From a virus, in IMG/VR virus record IMGVR_UViG_3300032053_000548, positions 1 through 23,085 of that record: a stretch of 23,085 nucleotides of DNA. One strand, written 5' to 3'. Each line of letters starts with the position of its first letter. Position 1 is the stretch's first letter. The position numbers were made by a program, and so were the translations under genes. The notes under the pieces are model-generated. The model was given only the letters and a program-made list of their open reading frames with translations. It was not told where the DNA came from and made no database searches. Of the stretch, positions 1 to 9,500 are shown piece after piece.

Positions 1-345
1 GGATTGTTCACACTAGGCGCAGGAGGGGTGGGAATTGATGGATTACAACATGCTATGCACAATGTTGTTTTTTTAAACATTGCGTGGACACCCGCTGAAC
101 ACGAACAAGCAGAAGATCGGCTGCATCGGATTTTACAAAAAAATGCGGTTCAACCCTATTATATAATGGTAGAAGATACGATTGATGATGCAATGAAGGA
201 AACGATTCGTGAAAAACAGGAAATAATAGATTTGGTGGTGGATGGTGCCCTCATGGCCCCCGTCAGAAAAACATCATTTTTTAAGGATTTTGTGAAACGC
301 ATCAGTAAGCAATATAATGTCTTTTTCGGGGAAGAAACTGAGTGA
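1..345 (+). CDS. SNF2-type helicase, C-terminal fragment (gene enters from the left edge)
   Basis: The reading frame is open from the first base, so this is the 3' end of a longer gene. The TTG at position 4 is not a convincing start. The visible 114 residues hold two signature helicase motifs: motif V (GAGGVGIDGLQ) at about residues 6-16 and motif VI (QAEDRLHRILQ) at about residues 36-46. The latter is very close to the QAEDRxHRIGQ of SNF2-family ATPases and contains the arginine-finger Arg. A short basic/acidic tail follows. Such phage helicases are DNA translocases, comparable in role to T4 UvsW (branch migration, replication restart), though T4 UvsW itself belongs to another SF2 branch. 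The next gene starts about 40 bases downstream behind its own Shine-Dalgarno sequence. Family is confident; the exact role is not visible. Confidence 0.82.
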   Translation, partial: GLFTLGAGGVGIDGLQHAMHNVVFLNIAWTPAEHEQAEDRLHRILQKNAVQPYYIMVEDTIDDAMKETIREKQEIIDLVVDGALMAPVRKTSFFKDFVKRISKQYNVFFGEETE

Positions 346-385
346 TTAGCTAGTTATATGTGTATGCTTAATAAGGAGTTATTTT

Positions 386-1147
386 ATGAGTGAAGAAAGA
401 GGGTTTCCTACAGAAGAAATTTCGTTGCCAAGTAAAGGTCGTTTTTATCCGGAGGGATCTCCATTGTGTTCTGGAAAGCTGGAGCTATCTTACATGACCG
501 CAAAGCAAGAGGACATTCTTACAAGTACATCTCTTGTGCAACAAGGAGTTGTACTGGATAAATTATGTGATAGTATTATTGTTACTCCCGGCGTCAAATC
601 CAAAGATTTATTGTTGGGTGATTTCAATGCAGTTATTATTGCATCTCGTATTTTAGGATACGGAAAAGAATATCCAATTACGGTACATTGTCCATCATGC
701 GGAAAAGAAAACATCATTCCTGTTAATTTGGTAGAGCTTAAAGACAAGGAAGTTGAGCAGGAGCCAGATGCCGATGGATTGTTTACTCTGCAATTGGGGA
801 GTAATGCAATAAAATTTAAATTACTTACTCGCAAAGACGAATTGGATATCAATCAAGAAATAATAAAAATGAGTAAGATTCTTAAAGATGACATTTCACA
901 TCAGTTGTCTACTAGATTGCGTTATATTGTAGTTGAAGTAAACGGCAGTCGCGATAAAAATGAAATTTACCGATTTACAGAAAATATGCTCGTTCGTGAC
1001 ACTAAAATATTACGAGAAACATATCAAAAGGTACAACCAGATTTAGATTTTAATATTTCATATGATTGTACTTGCGACAGCGGTTCCAATCAGACTGTGA
1101 GACTTGCCATTTTGGCGGATTTCTTTTGGCCTGACCTCAAAATATAA
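386..1147 (+). CDS. 26: baseplate hub assembly protein, T4 gp26-like
   Basis: A 253-residue protein whose opening (LPSKGRFYPEGSPL, residues 14-27) followed by YMTAKQEDILTS and the ending ADFFWPDLKI match, from memory, the gp26-type baseplate protein of T4-like phages. Two cysteine pairs are visible: Cys102/Cys105 in CPSCGKEN and Cys228/Cys230 in CTCDSG. Together they could hold one zinc ion, although the second pair is C-x-C rather than the C-x2-C I would expect. In T4, gp26 takes part in building the central hub of the baseplate. An AAGGAG sequence lies about 9 bases before the ATG, supporting this start. The last 44 bases overlap the next gene in the +1 frame. Position before a tape-measure-like gene agrees with T4 order (26-51-27-28-29-48-54). 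Confidence 0.8.
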   Translation: MSEERGFPTEEISLPSKGRFYPEGSPLCSGKLELSYMTAKQEDILTSTSLVQQGVVLDKLCDSIIVTPGVKSKDLLLGDFNAVIIASRILGYGKEYPITVHCPSCGKENIIPVNLVELKDKEVEQEPDADGLFTLQLGSNAIKFKLLTRKDELDINQEIIKMSKILKDDISHQLSTRLRYIVVEVNGSRDKNEIYRFTENMLVRDTKILRETYQKVQPDLDFNISYDCTCDSGSNQTVRLAILADFFWPDLKI

Positions 1148-1316
1148 GGTTGATTTACATACTACTATTTTCAGGATCATGTATGCAATGCCGGGATTTT
1201 CATTTACTGATTTATATAATATGCCAGTTTATTTACGAAATTTTTATACAACCGAGTTAATAAAGCAGCAAGCAGCAGAAACGAAGGAATTAGAAAAATC
1301 TAAACAGAGTCGTTAA
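1104..1316 (+). CDS. small baseplate hub assembly protein in gp51 position; start uncertain
   Basis: A short frame (70 residues counted from TTG 1104) that overlaps the end of the gp26-like gene and stops 2 bases before the next start. The core LTSKYKVDLHTTIF, FSFTDLYNMP and VYLRNFYTTELI, plus a charged Lys/Glu tail, resembles the small protein that follows gp26 in many T4-like phages, where gp51 is a hub assembly factor. The first ATG in frame is at 1179, and using it would cut off the KYKVDLHTTIF segment that I take to be conserved. Translation therefore probably begins at TTG 1104 or CTG 1131, or ribosomes enter by a +1 shift from the gp26-like frame. No clear Shine-Dalgarno precedes TTG or CTG. 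Reality of the gene is likely; the start is unresolved. Confidence 0.6.
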   Translation: MPFWRISFGLTSKYKVDLHTTIFRIMYAMPGFSFTDLYNMPVYLRNFYTTELIKQQAAETKELEKSKQSR

Positions 1317-1318
1317 AT

Positions 1319-4300
1319 ATGGCATTTCCGTCTAAAGACCTTACCGATCAAATTTTGAAAAGCATTGCAACTGATATCCGTGTTCAAATTCTTGTCGGTA
1401 ACAAAGCATTACAAGACATGGTATTTGACGAAGTAACAAAACGAGTAATAGAAAAAAGTAATGCTGATTTTAATACTGAATTCCAAAAATATCTGGACGA
1501 ATTAGAAGCCGCCGGTACATTTAATCCTCCTGTAGTACCTCCGGTACCACCTGTAGTACCTCCTGTGCCTCCTCCCGGTGGTCCTCCTCCCGCTCCTCCC
1601 GGTGGCCCTCCTGCTCCACCTCCCGGTGGACCTCCGGGGACTCCTCCTCCCGGTGGTCCACTTCCACCCCCTCCCGGCGGCGGGGGTGGGTGGGAAAATG
1701 AACTAAAAAATGAATTGCTGCAATTACAATTAGCTTCCTCTTCTGCGGTTGACGGTGTACATCAATGGGCAACCAATCTTAATAATGTTACTGCTGCCGA
1801 CAGAAGAATTGTTGATTTAGTAAGCGCACTTTCATCTGCTGCATGGGGGTTGGCAAATGATCTTCCTACAACAGAGCAAGAATTTCTTTCGTTCAAAGGT
1901 GCCATAGGAACTATAAACGAATCTCTTTCAAGTATTGTTCAACAAATTGAAATGGGAAATACTGAATTCGTTGCTACCGGGCTTTCGTTGGAAAATCTCC
2001 GAACTCAATTACAAAACACAAGACATATTATAGATGCTGCTGTTGTAGATCGGCAATCAGCGCAAGTAGTTGTAAATCAACTTGGGGGCGAACGTGCAAC
2101 CGCCCGCGAGGAACGATTAGAAGAATTGGTGCAGGCGGCCCGCGGGGCTGGTGGAAGGTTTATCGCACTTCCTCCCGCAGAGAGACGAGAGCAAGCCAAT
2201 CTCCGTGCGGAGCAAATTGCGTTTGATAATGCCACAAATTCTGTTCAAAAATTAACTAGAGAAATTGGTTTTAATGTAAATAATTTTCAGGCACTTAATA
2301 AAGTAATTACATCAGTAGCCAGAACAGCGATGATTGCAGAACATGAACACAATACCAATATGGGTAAGTTTATACCGGGGTATTCAAAAACTGCAAATAC
2401 AGTGAAAGATATGAATACTATATTGGCCGACAAAGGTATTCCTTTATACACTAAGTTTCTAGGAGGAATTTTGATGGCAGTTGATGGACTTGGGAAATTG
2501 TCAACTGCGCTACTTACTGCAATTCAAACTGTATATGCATTTGGTAAACAAAATGCAATGCCATTTAACCAAATTGCTAAGTTTTGGCTGGAAAGTATTA
2601 AAGCTTCGTGGGATTCTATTGGAAGTTTATATAGTTTTACAGATAAAGATTACAGAGAAACCGTTCAAGCCGAACAAGCCTCTGTTGGTGGTAGGTTGGC
2701 TCCGGCAGAAACTGCAACATATGTTACTCAAGCAACCAGAATGGGAGTTGATTCCGGAGACTTATTCCGTACTGCATGGCAATCATATGGATTATTAGGC
2801 CGATCACTTGATTCTTCGCGGGATGGAGTTATTAAAATTATTGATCAATTCAAATCTCTTGGTATCGTAGGTCCAAAAGCACTTGAATACATGAAAAATA
2901 ATGCACAATTAATAGCAATTTATGGTGATCGGTTCTATGGAAAAATTGCAGACTCTGCAGTTAAGTTTACTAAAATGGGCGTTGACTTACAGAACTTTAG
3001 AATGTTGGCAGAAAATATAGTTCTTGATTTTGGTTCGTTCATTGACAAGACAGCCGAACTCGGCGCAACAATCCCCGGATTGCAGTTAGATGTTATTGGA
3101 TTAACTCAAACATCTATGATGGAAGGTCCAATTGCGTTAGCAGATGAATTGCAAAGACAATTACAAGCATCAGGAAAAGATTTTTCTGAACTTCCATATT
3201 TTCAGCAAATAGCATTAAAACAGGCATTTAGTTTAGATGAAGCTACAATTGCTAAACTTACAGGAGAACCATTAGAAGATATTCCCTTATCAACTCTTGA
3301 AATTGACAAATCAAGTAATGGATTTCTTGCGAACATATTACAGTGGCTAATTGATAATGGATCAAGATTTACTGGTTTATTTAGTATTTTTTCTATGGTT
3401 GCCGATGCCATCGGATCTATTGCATCTACTCTAGTGGGAATATGGGGATTGTTTAAACTCGGTAGTATTGTTAAGGGAATAGCGGCGCTACGTACCGGTG
3501 CAAGTGTTGTGGGTGCAGCAGAAGTAGCGGGTGCAGCGGGTGCAGCAGAAGTAGCGGGTGCAGCGGGCGCAGCAGAAGTAGCGGGTGCAGCGGGCGCAGC
3601 GGGTGCGGCTGCTCGTGGGGGGATTGGGTGGAAAACTGGGGTCGGCAGGATAGGGATGGGTCTTGGATTTGGAGTAGCAGCCTTGGGTGCTGGTGCGCTT
3701 GAAGATCAACAAAGAGAAGAAGGTAATATAAAAACTGCTAACGCGGCTGGTATAGCTAAATCTGCACTGACGGGTGCTGCGTGGGGAGGATCGATGTTCG
3801 GCTTGCCGGGAGCAGCGGTGGGTGGAACAGCGGGAGCGTTGATTGGAGTACAAAGAGAACTCGATCCTACCAACAAAATAGGACAAGAAAATTATAATAG
3901 GGCAATGACTAGTCATACTCAAGGTGGTGCTATTAGTGAAGCAATCCGAGCTATAATTACATTATTCGGCGGCAAATCTAGGTCTGTACCACAATCACAA
4001 TCTGGGCAACCATTACCTACATCTGCTCGTCAAGCATCTATTTTTGATACAGTTATGACAAGTCCAATTAATACAAAAGTTCAACAATTACCAGAACTAG
4101 TGGTTACTGCCACTCGTCCCCTTATTCCTCCTGAAATAAAGGTGGTATCACCACCTGTTATTTATCATGATACATTGCCGCAAGATACTCGTCCTATAAA
4201 TCCGTATACAGGAAAAAGAATAGATGTTGATAGTACGGGAAAACCAATTGCACTCTTGGATTTTTCACCGGTCATATTAGAAATAAAAAATCTCAATGCA

Positions 4301-4405
4301 AGTATTAAGCAAATGCAGTTTAATGTTGATGTGAATTTAGATGGCAGAAGAGTTGGAACCGGTTTAGCATCGTTGGGTGCTGGATATGCTGCGCATAATA
4401 TATAA
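1319..4405 (+). CDS. tape-measure-like tail protein
   Basis: A 1028-residue protein with the layout expected of a tape measure protein: a short N-terminal domain (1-68), a Pro/Gly linker (70-124), long helix-rich Gln/Ala/Glu stretches (about 125-660), hydrophobic segments able to enter a membrane (about 667-745 and 765-790), an Ala/Gly tandem repeat (733-759), and a C-terminal end with NVDVNLDGRRVGTGLA, typical of tape measure tails. In T4 this role belongs to gp29 (590 residues): it sits inside the tail tube, sets its length, and is ejected ahead of DNA. The Pro-rich linker is unusual. Residues 913-932 are encoded by a segment repeated exactly at the start of the gene at 6447. The ATG lies 2 bases after the previous stop with only a weak Shine-Dalgarno, suggesting coupled translation. 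A lytic or other structural role is not excluded. Confidence 0.68.
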   Translation: MAFPSKDLTDQILKSIATDIRVQILVGNKALQDMVFDEVTKRVIEKSNADFNTEFQKYLDELEAAGTFNPPVVPPVPPVVPPVPPPGGPPPAPPGGPPAPPPGGPPGTPPPGGPLPPPPGGGGGWENELKNELLQLQLASSSAVDGVHQWATNLNNVTAADRRIVDLVSALSSAAWGLANDLPTTEQEFLSFKGAIGTINESLSSIVQQIEMGNTEFVATGLSLENLRTQLQNTRHIIDAAVVDRQSAQVVVNQLGGERATAREERLEELVQAARGAGGRFIALPPAERREQANLRAEQIAFDNATNSVQKLTREIGFNVNNFQALNKVITSVARTAMIAEHEHNTNMGKFIPGYSKTANTVKDMNTILADKGIPLYTKFLGGILMAVDGLGKLSTALLTAIQTVYAFGKQNAMPFNQIAKFWLESIKASWDSIGSLYSFTDKDYRETVQAEQASVGGRLAPAETATYVTQATRMGVDSGDLFRTAWQSYGLLGRSLDSSRDGVIKIIDQFKSLGIVGPKALEYMKNNAQLIAIYGDRFYGKIADSAVKFTKMGVDLQNFRMLAENIVLDFGSFIDKTAELGATIPGLQLDVIGLTQTSMMEGPIALADELQRQLQASGKDFSELPYFQQIALKQAFSLDEATIAKLTGEPLEDIPLSTLEIDKSSNGFLANILQWLIDNGSRFTGLFSIFSMVADAIGSIASTLVGIWGLFKLGSIVKGIAALRTGASVVGAAEVAGAAGAAEVAGAAGAAEVAGAAGAAGAAARGGIGWKTGVGRIGMGLGFGVAALGAGALEDQQREEGNIKTANAAGIAKSALTGAAWGGSMFGLPGAAVGGTAGALIGVQRELDPTNKIGQENYNRAMTSHTQGGAISEAIRAIITLFGGKSRSVPQSQSGQPLPTSARQASIFDTVMTSPINTKVQQLPELVVTATRPLIPPEIKVVSPPVIYHDTLPQDTRPINPYTGKRIDVDSTGKPIALLDFSPVILEIKNLNASIKQMQFNVDVNLDGRRVGTGLASLGAGYAAHNI
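1526..1690 (+). other. proline/glycine-rich linker in the tape-measure-like protein
   Basis: Residues 70-124 are almost only Pro, Gly, Val and Ala: first PPVVPPVPP-type units, then PPPGGPP-type units, ending in five Gly. The DNA is locally GC-rich and built of cct/ccc/ggt codons, unlike the AT-rich flanks, which suggests growth by repeat slippage. Such a stretch would form an extended polyproline chain separating the N-terminal domain from the helical body. Confidence 0.85.
3515..3595 (+). repeat. three tandem 27-bp units (AAEVAGAAG) in the tape-measure-like gene
   Basis: Three head-to-tail 27-bp units encode AAEVAGAAG three times (residues 733-759). They differ by a single third-position change (ggt/ggc) and are followed by a partial unit (AAGAAARGG). 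Near-identity at DNA level points to recent duplication. The segment lies between two hydrophobic regions of the protein. Confidence 0.9.
4054..4114 (+). repeat. 61-bp direct repeat, copy 1 (inside tape-measure-like gene)
   Basis: These 61 bases recur without mismatch at 6446-6506. Here they encode residues 913-932 of the tape-measure-like protein, with the core QQLPELVVTAT. Identity begins at the base before an ATG codon and ends after the second Thr codon; the flanking bases differ. Confidence 0.97.
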
Positions 4406-4419
4406 GGAAATGATCATAT

Positions 4420-6174
4420 ATGGCCTATGAAACATTATTAAATAAATTTCTTGAAAATGAAACTTATTTGTATGGAAAAAATCCACTAACAGGCGACGAA
4501 AAAATTGGATGGTATGTAGAAATCCGCCCCGGTTCTACCGCATTACTACAAGGTGGTGATCCTTTTCTAGATACCCGTTCAATTCCAGTTGTATCTGGAG
4601 CCAGAGATGTTAAACGCATTACTAGATTTTTATTTTCTGGTAAGGGACTGCTATTTTTAGGAAAGCAAGCACTCCTGCAAACAGGTAACACCTTCGGTCA
4701 GACGCGATTACTTAATCCATTATTTGTGGCCAAACAACTCATTCCGTTTACGCACTCCCCGCGCCATGCATCTAATATTCCACTTATTATTTCCTTGGTT
4801 AGTAAAACCCTCGGAGCCAAGCCACCGGGAGGACTAGATTCAAACAGATTACAAAAAGAAACTGTTACTAACATTAGAACATTGGTTAGATCTAAAACAG
4901 CTATTCCAACCAAAGCAAAATTATCATTTTCTAATATCATTGATACTATCACATCACCATTCAAAGCACTTACAAGTGTCATTGGTGGTGCTACCATCAA
5001 TGCAAACGAACGGCCAGAAATTAAGTATCAAGGCTTTTTAGATTATATTGATATAGAACGCATTCGAATTATGGGATCGGAATTTCCAAGAACTCCATCA
5101 TTTAGTATTAATCCAAAAACTGATCCAATAGTTAAACAATCGCAAGATACTAGATATTTCGTATCAGCGGCGGCGAAATACACTATAGAAAAAGTAAGAA
5201 AATTAACTACATTTGAATTTACTGGACTTCCTACTAGACCAGAACTCTCACCTTCTCAATTTGCATTCATTCCTAATTTTGGTAATATTCCTGTTCCCGG
5301 AACTAATAAAATTGATAATGTAGAACAAACATTGACAGATTTGAACAGTTCGTTTCAAAAACAATTAACAAAGTACATATATGATCCAAAATCATTTGTT
5401 GGCCCCGGATCACCAACAAAATCAATAACAGTTGCTCGTTCTACTCAAATGAATAAAAATAAATTGAAATACAATGTTGATACCATTGCACCAACTGATA
5501 TTCTCAACAAACAAATTTTTGCAACTATTGAGCAGCCAGACTATATTATATTTACCTTCGAAGCAGCCGGGAAGAAAGTACAACTTCGTTCATTTATTGT
5601 TGATTTTGGAACTACAGTTGAAGCGGAATATACAGAAGATAGATATGTTGGTCGGTATGAAAAATTTCTTACATATATTGGTGTAAATCGTAAAATTGAT
5701 TTGTCATTTTATTTGATACCTCATAATTCAAATGAAGTAGATGTAGTGTGGGGTAAATTGGATTGGTTAACTCGTCTTGCATACCCCACTGGTATTCAAT
5801 CTTCAGGATATTTTGAACCACCACTTACTAAACTTACAGTTGGTAGAGTTTTTGATCGGTTGCCAGTATTTGTTAAAAATATATCGTGGAAATTAGAAGA
5901 TACGAGCACATGGGATATTGATAAAGAAGTGCCATTATATATTAAGGTAAACATGCAAATTTCAATTATAGAATCTGCATTGAATACGCTGCAACGCGGG
6001 GCATTATACGAAATAGTTAAAAATCCTGTTTTTATAGGAAGGAAAACACCAACAGTAAAAACTACTACATATGTTGAACCGAAATTGCGACCGGCACCAA
6101 GTACATTCCCCGTGCCCAATCCCATAATTCCGTCTCGTTCCGAACCGCCAGATCTTTTGGGTATAGGAGGATAA
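4420..6174 (+). CDS. baseplate/tail-tube initiator-like protein (gp48/gp54 type)
   Basis: A 584-residue protein without signal peptide or cysteine-rich motifs. The C-terminal third (about 375-530) resembles the tail-tube-cap/initiator proteins of contractile tails: a beta-rich stretch with FTVEAEYTEDRYVGRYEKFLTY-like order, where a region on distorted tube-like strands is followed by NRKIDLSFYLIPHNSNEV, WGKLDWLTRLAYP and LTVGRVFDRLPVFVKNISW, then a segment ending in VNMQISIIES. In T4, gp48 and gp54 sit on the hub and start tube polymerisation; their genes follow the tape measure gene, as here. The last 60 residues are Pro-rich and probably extended. An AAGGAA sequence precedes the ATG, and the gene ends 2 bases before the next start. 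The N-terminal half is not recognised. Assignment rests on pattern and gene order, not on a strong motif. Confidence 0.55.
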   Translation: MAYETLLNKFLENETYLYGKNPLTGDEKIGWYVEIRPGSTALLQGGDPFLDTRSIPVVSGARDVKRITRFLFSGKGLLFLGKQALLQTGNTFGQTRLLNPLFVAKQLIPFTHSPRHASNIPLIISLVSKTLGAKPPGGLDSNRLQKETVTNIRTLVRSKTAIPTKAKLSFSNIIDTITSPFKALTSVIGGATINANERPEIKYQGFLDYIDIERIRIMGSEFPRTPSFSINPKTDPIVKQSQDTRYFVSAAAKYTIEKVRKLTTFEFTGLPTRPELSPSQFAFIPNFGNIPVPGTNKIDNVEQTLTDLNSSFQKQLTKYIYDPKSFVGPGSPTKSITVARSTQMNKNKLKYNVDTIAPTDILNKQIFATIEQPDYIIFTFEAAGKKVQLRSFIVDFGTTVEAEYTEDRYVGRYEKFLTYIGVNRKIDLSFYLIPHNSNEVDVVWGKLDWLTRLAYPTGIQSSGYFEPPLTKLTVGRVFDRLPVFVKNISWKLEDTSTWDIDKEVPLYIKVNMQISIIESALNTLQRGALYEIVKNPVFIGRKTPTVKTTTYVEPKLRPAPSTFPVPNPIIPSRSEPPDLLGIGG

Positions 6175-6176
6175 TC

Positions 6177-6443
6177 ATGGATCGTAAAGTAGTATTTAAA
6201 GTTGGCAAAACAATAGCAGGGGTTCCATATTATCTTACTGGTAAATTGCCCGATGTTAAAGTAACCGACACCGATCAAACATATAATGGCCGCATGGGTG
6301 AACGACTTGATTACATTTCCAATAAAGTATATGGAAAACCAGTATACTGGTGGATTATTGCAAAAGCAAATGGTATTACTAATGGAGCGTTTTCTTTAAA
6401 CGAACCCCAAATACTCAAAATTCCAAAACTTTCATTATTTTAA
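6177..6443 (+). CDS. short LysM-like baseplate protein (gp53/gpX type)
   Basis: An 88-residue protein with the pattern GERLDYISNKVYGKPVYWW followed by IIAKANGI and a C-terminal ILKIPKLSLF. This is the phage LysM-like module (R-L-D-x-I-x-x-x-x-Y-G-x-x-x-x-WW-x-I-A-x-A-N) found in T4 gp53 and in the tail protein X of P2-like phages. It acts in baseplate assembly, joining wedge or sheath to the hub, rather than in wall digestion. A strong Shine-Dalgarno (GGAGG) lies about 8 bases before the ATG, within the last codons of the previous gene. The stop is 3 bases before the next start, so the three baseplate genes are probably translated together. Confidence 0.75.
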   Translation: MDRKVVFKVGKTIAGVPYYLTGKLPDVKVTDTDQTYNGRMGERLDYISNKVYGKPVYWWIIAKANGITNGAFSLNEPQILKIPKLSLF

Positions 6444-6445
6444 TA

Positions 6446-6506
6446 TATGACAAGTCCAATTAATACAAAAGTTCAACAATTACCAGAACTAGTGGTTACT
6501 GCCACT
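6446..6506 (+). repeat. 61-bp direct repeat, copy 2 (start of hub-like gene)
   Basis: Exact copy of 4054-4114. The ATG at 6447 is the start codon of the large hub-like gene, so the repeat supplies its first 20 residues. Recombination between the two copies would remove 2392 bp and join the tape-measure-like frame to the hub-like frame without a frameshift. Confidence 0.97.
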
Positions 6507-9500
6507 AATAAAAAGGGAAATTTTTTCTTTGACCCATTTTATCCAGAAGTCATTGAGGAATTGAATCGTAGAAAATCATCTGCCAATCTTGCCCGAACTT
6601 ATATGCCATTCGCTCGGCTAACAACTTCAATAGAATTGCCGGACAATAAAGGACGCTTTTTTACTGTTGGATTGCACGGATTTGATAATTCCGAAATTGA
6701 GAGTATTTATGAGCCTGTTGATGGGGGAACTTTATTGGGGTATACATATAAGAATGAAAAAAAAATTCCACTCTATACATCAGATATTCCCGCATTAGTT
6801 TCTAGTAATTCGGATGGTACCATTCCCTCGGGGGCAGATACCGCTGGAAGAGAATTTTTAGAGACTGAAAATATAATTCAACGAGAAGTTAAAAAATTTC
6901 CTCCCCCCGGAATTACAAATGTTAAAATACGCCGAGCCGGTATCGCGGGGTCATTATTACAAGCAGATGTAGAAATTGCAGTTAATACACTGGGGCAATT
7001 ACAGGCATTACAAGAATATCTTTTTATTCCGGGGGTTAATATTATTCTGGAATGGGGAAGAGTCGCGAGTGGCGATGATCCCAATTCGCTTCTTAACTCG
7101 GCATTAAATTTTAATAAAGGTGCCGACATTGAATTTTTAAAATCATTGGTAGCAAATAAAAAAAATAGACGGCATGTATTCCAAAATTATGTTAAACATA
7201 CTAACTGCAATTATGATTTTATGGTTGGGAAAGTAAGTAATTTTTCATTTGCAATGAAAGGTTCTAAATATATTACTACAGTAAGAATTAGTTCTACTGG
7301 AGATTTGATTTCATCATTGGCTAATACAGAAACTTCATTACCTCCCACCGAAGATGGAAAGGGTGATGTATATTTAACTGCTATTAATGAATATTTTACA
7401 GAACAAAATTTTGAATTAAAATTACAACAAGACGAACAAGATTCACGGTTTAAACGGCATGTATATTTATTGAAAGCTCCTTCTAAAACGGCGGAAGCAA
7501 CAAATCAGGCAATTAAAGAGGCGGTCGCGGGCGACCAGCCAGCCGGAGATATATTTGGAACAAATGTTGGTGGGTTTTATATTTCGTGGGCATATTTTGT
7601 CAATGAAATTTTACATGGTACAACTGATGCGGGCGGGAGTCTCAAAGAACATATAGTACAACGCGGGCGTTGTGATACTTGGTATAATTATCCTCAATTA
7701 GAAAAAATTGTTGCTGCAGATAAGAATCAAATTGCGTGGGTAGATGGCCCGGTAGATGATCCTGACGAAAAACCTATTGGATGCCATTTATTTTTGCGAT
7801 CTATTGATCCTTCGGTTATGGTTATTTTTAACCAAACTCGCCAAACAAACTTGCCATATGATACATTTGAACAAGCTCTAACTACTGAAGTAAAACGGTG
7901 CATAAACAGGAACCCCGGAGCGACTACCGGTGACGACATGAAACGAGCATATGAAACATTTAAATCATATGGTCATTTTGAAGATGCATTGGGCAATTTC
8001 GGAAAATTGTCACGAGGAGTGTGGATTAATCATCATGTTATCAGTCGGGCATTTATAAATAACCCAACGTTTCACGCTGCGCTTTCTCAAATTTTACGAG
8101 CAATGTCCGCAGCTACTGGAAATTTTTGGAATTTACAATTGCATTTGAATGAAGCTTCTTCTAAATTAAACATGGAAAAACCAGAAATAAAAGTATATGG
8201 ACCGCCGACTCTTCCTGCTATAAGTGAGGGTGTAAATTCTTCAGATGACGCAAGTACCACATTTACTATTATTGATGTGCACACAACTGATAGTTTGGCT
8301 GCCGCAAAGGAATTGATTGAAACAGCTAAACGGAATAAAATCTACATGTTCAACCGTAGATTGAATTCCAATGATATCAATAAAACTGACTATACAGTAA
8401 GTGAGGGAACTAGCTTGGGATCGGGGGGAGGCGAATTAATATCATTGGAAGCAGATTTTTCGCTTCCAAGTATTTTGGCATCTCAAATCGCAGTACAGGG
8501 TATTAGAGGTCCGGGTGATTCCGGATATTTTGGTATAATTGGATCTTCTACTGGATTTCAAACTGGAGCCATGTTTGAAACTACTATAATAGATATTTTA
8601 AAACCTCCTACTACTCAAACTGCACAACGGGATGGTATGAACGAAGAGGATGCGTATAGCGTTCCTATTGGGGCAGCGGGAAGAATAATTAGATTGCACG
8701 CTGCTGGAAAAGGCGGAGAAGATGTAAAAATAAATGAAATTAAGATTAGTATCGGTGGTAATAAAAAAACTGGTTTGAAACCTCTCGAATATACATTGGG
8801 AATGGATGTTCTAATCGCGATGGCTGTTGCAAAATCGACCGGCAATACAGTCTTAATTGATAGGCTTAATGAATTTGCACTGAACCAGAACAAATACGAC
8901 AATATTCCAAACGGGGAGTACACTCGAAGGGTAAAGCTTCAAGCTCTATTCAAAACTACTCTCGCTGGTGCTGTTGGGCTATCGTCTACAGTGGGTGACG
9001 AAGCGACAAATGGAGTTATATCAGAATTAGGATATGATAAATCTATTTCATCAAACATGCGGGCCAAACTTTCCGAGGCTTTAACCCCTCCCGGTGCTCT
9101 GGATAATAGACCACCAGTGGCCATGCAGGCATTGTTATTAACTTTGCTGCAGACTAATAATGCTGCGTTTGAAAAAACTGTTAATGAGGCATTAGATAAT
9201 TTGGAGAAAAACAAGACTGATAGCACTAATCCAGTAACTGCTTTTACTAGATTATTACACATTGCGGCGGCGAAATACAATACAGCGGCTGACGGTAGAC
9301 CCAATGATATGGTAGAGTCTATTTTTACCACCAACACTCCTCTTATACAAAGAGAAATTTTAGATTCTCAAAAAGCAGATGCCCAACTAGGAGCAATAAT
9401 TGAAAGATACAAAAATTATGGTACATTTATAGAATTTATAGAACTTATACCAAGTTATATGTCTCGTAGAGCACGGTCATGGGCATTGGCAGATGCAAAA

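Noticed and set aside
3488-3922. Open reverse-strand frame of 144 codons opposite the Ala/Gly repeat of the tape-measure-like gene.
   Set aside because: Its Arg/Ser/Cys-rich repeats mirror the GC-rich repeat on the coding strand. No ribosome binding site or homology is evident; it is a shadow frame. The same applies to all other reverse-strand frames.
8054-8061. TATAAATA, the T4 late promoter core.
   Set aside because: It lies in the middle of the hub-like gene and is expected by chance in AT-rich DNA. TATTTATA before the endonuclease gene points to the other strand, where there are no genes.
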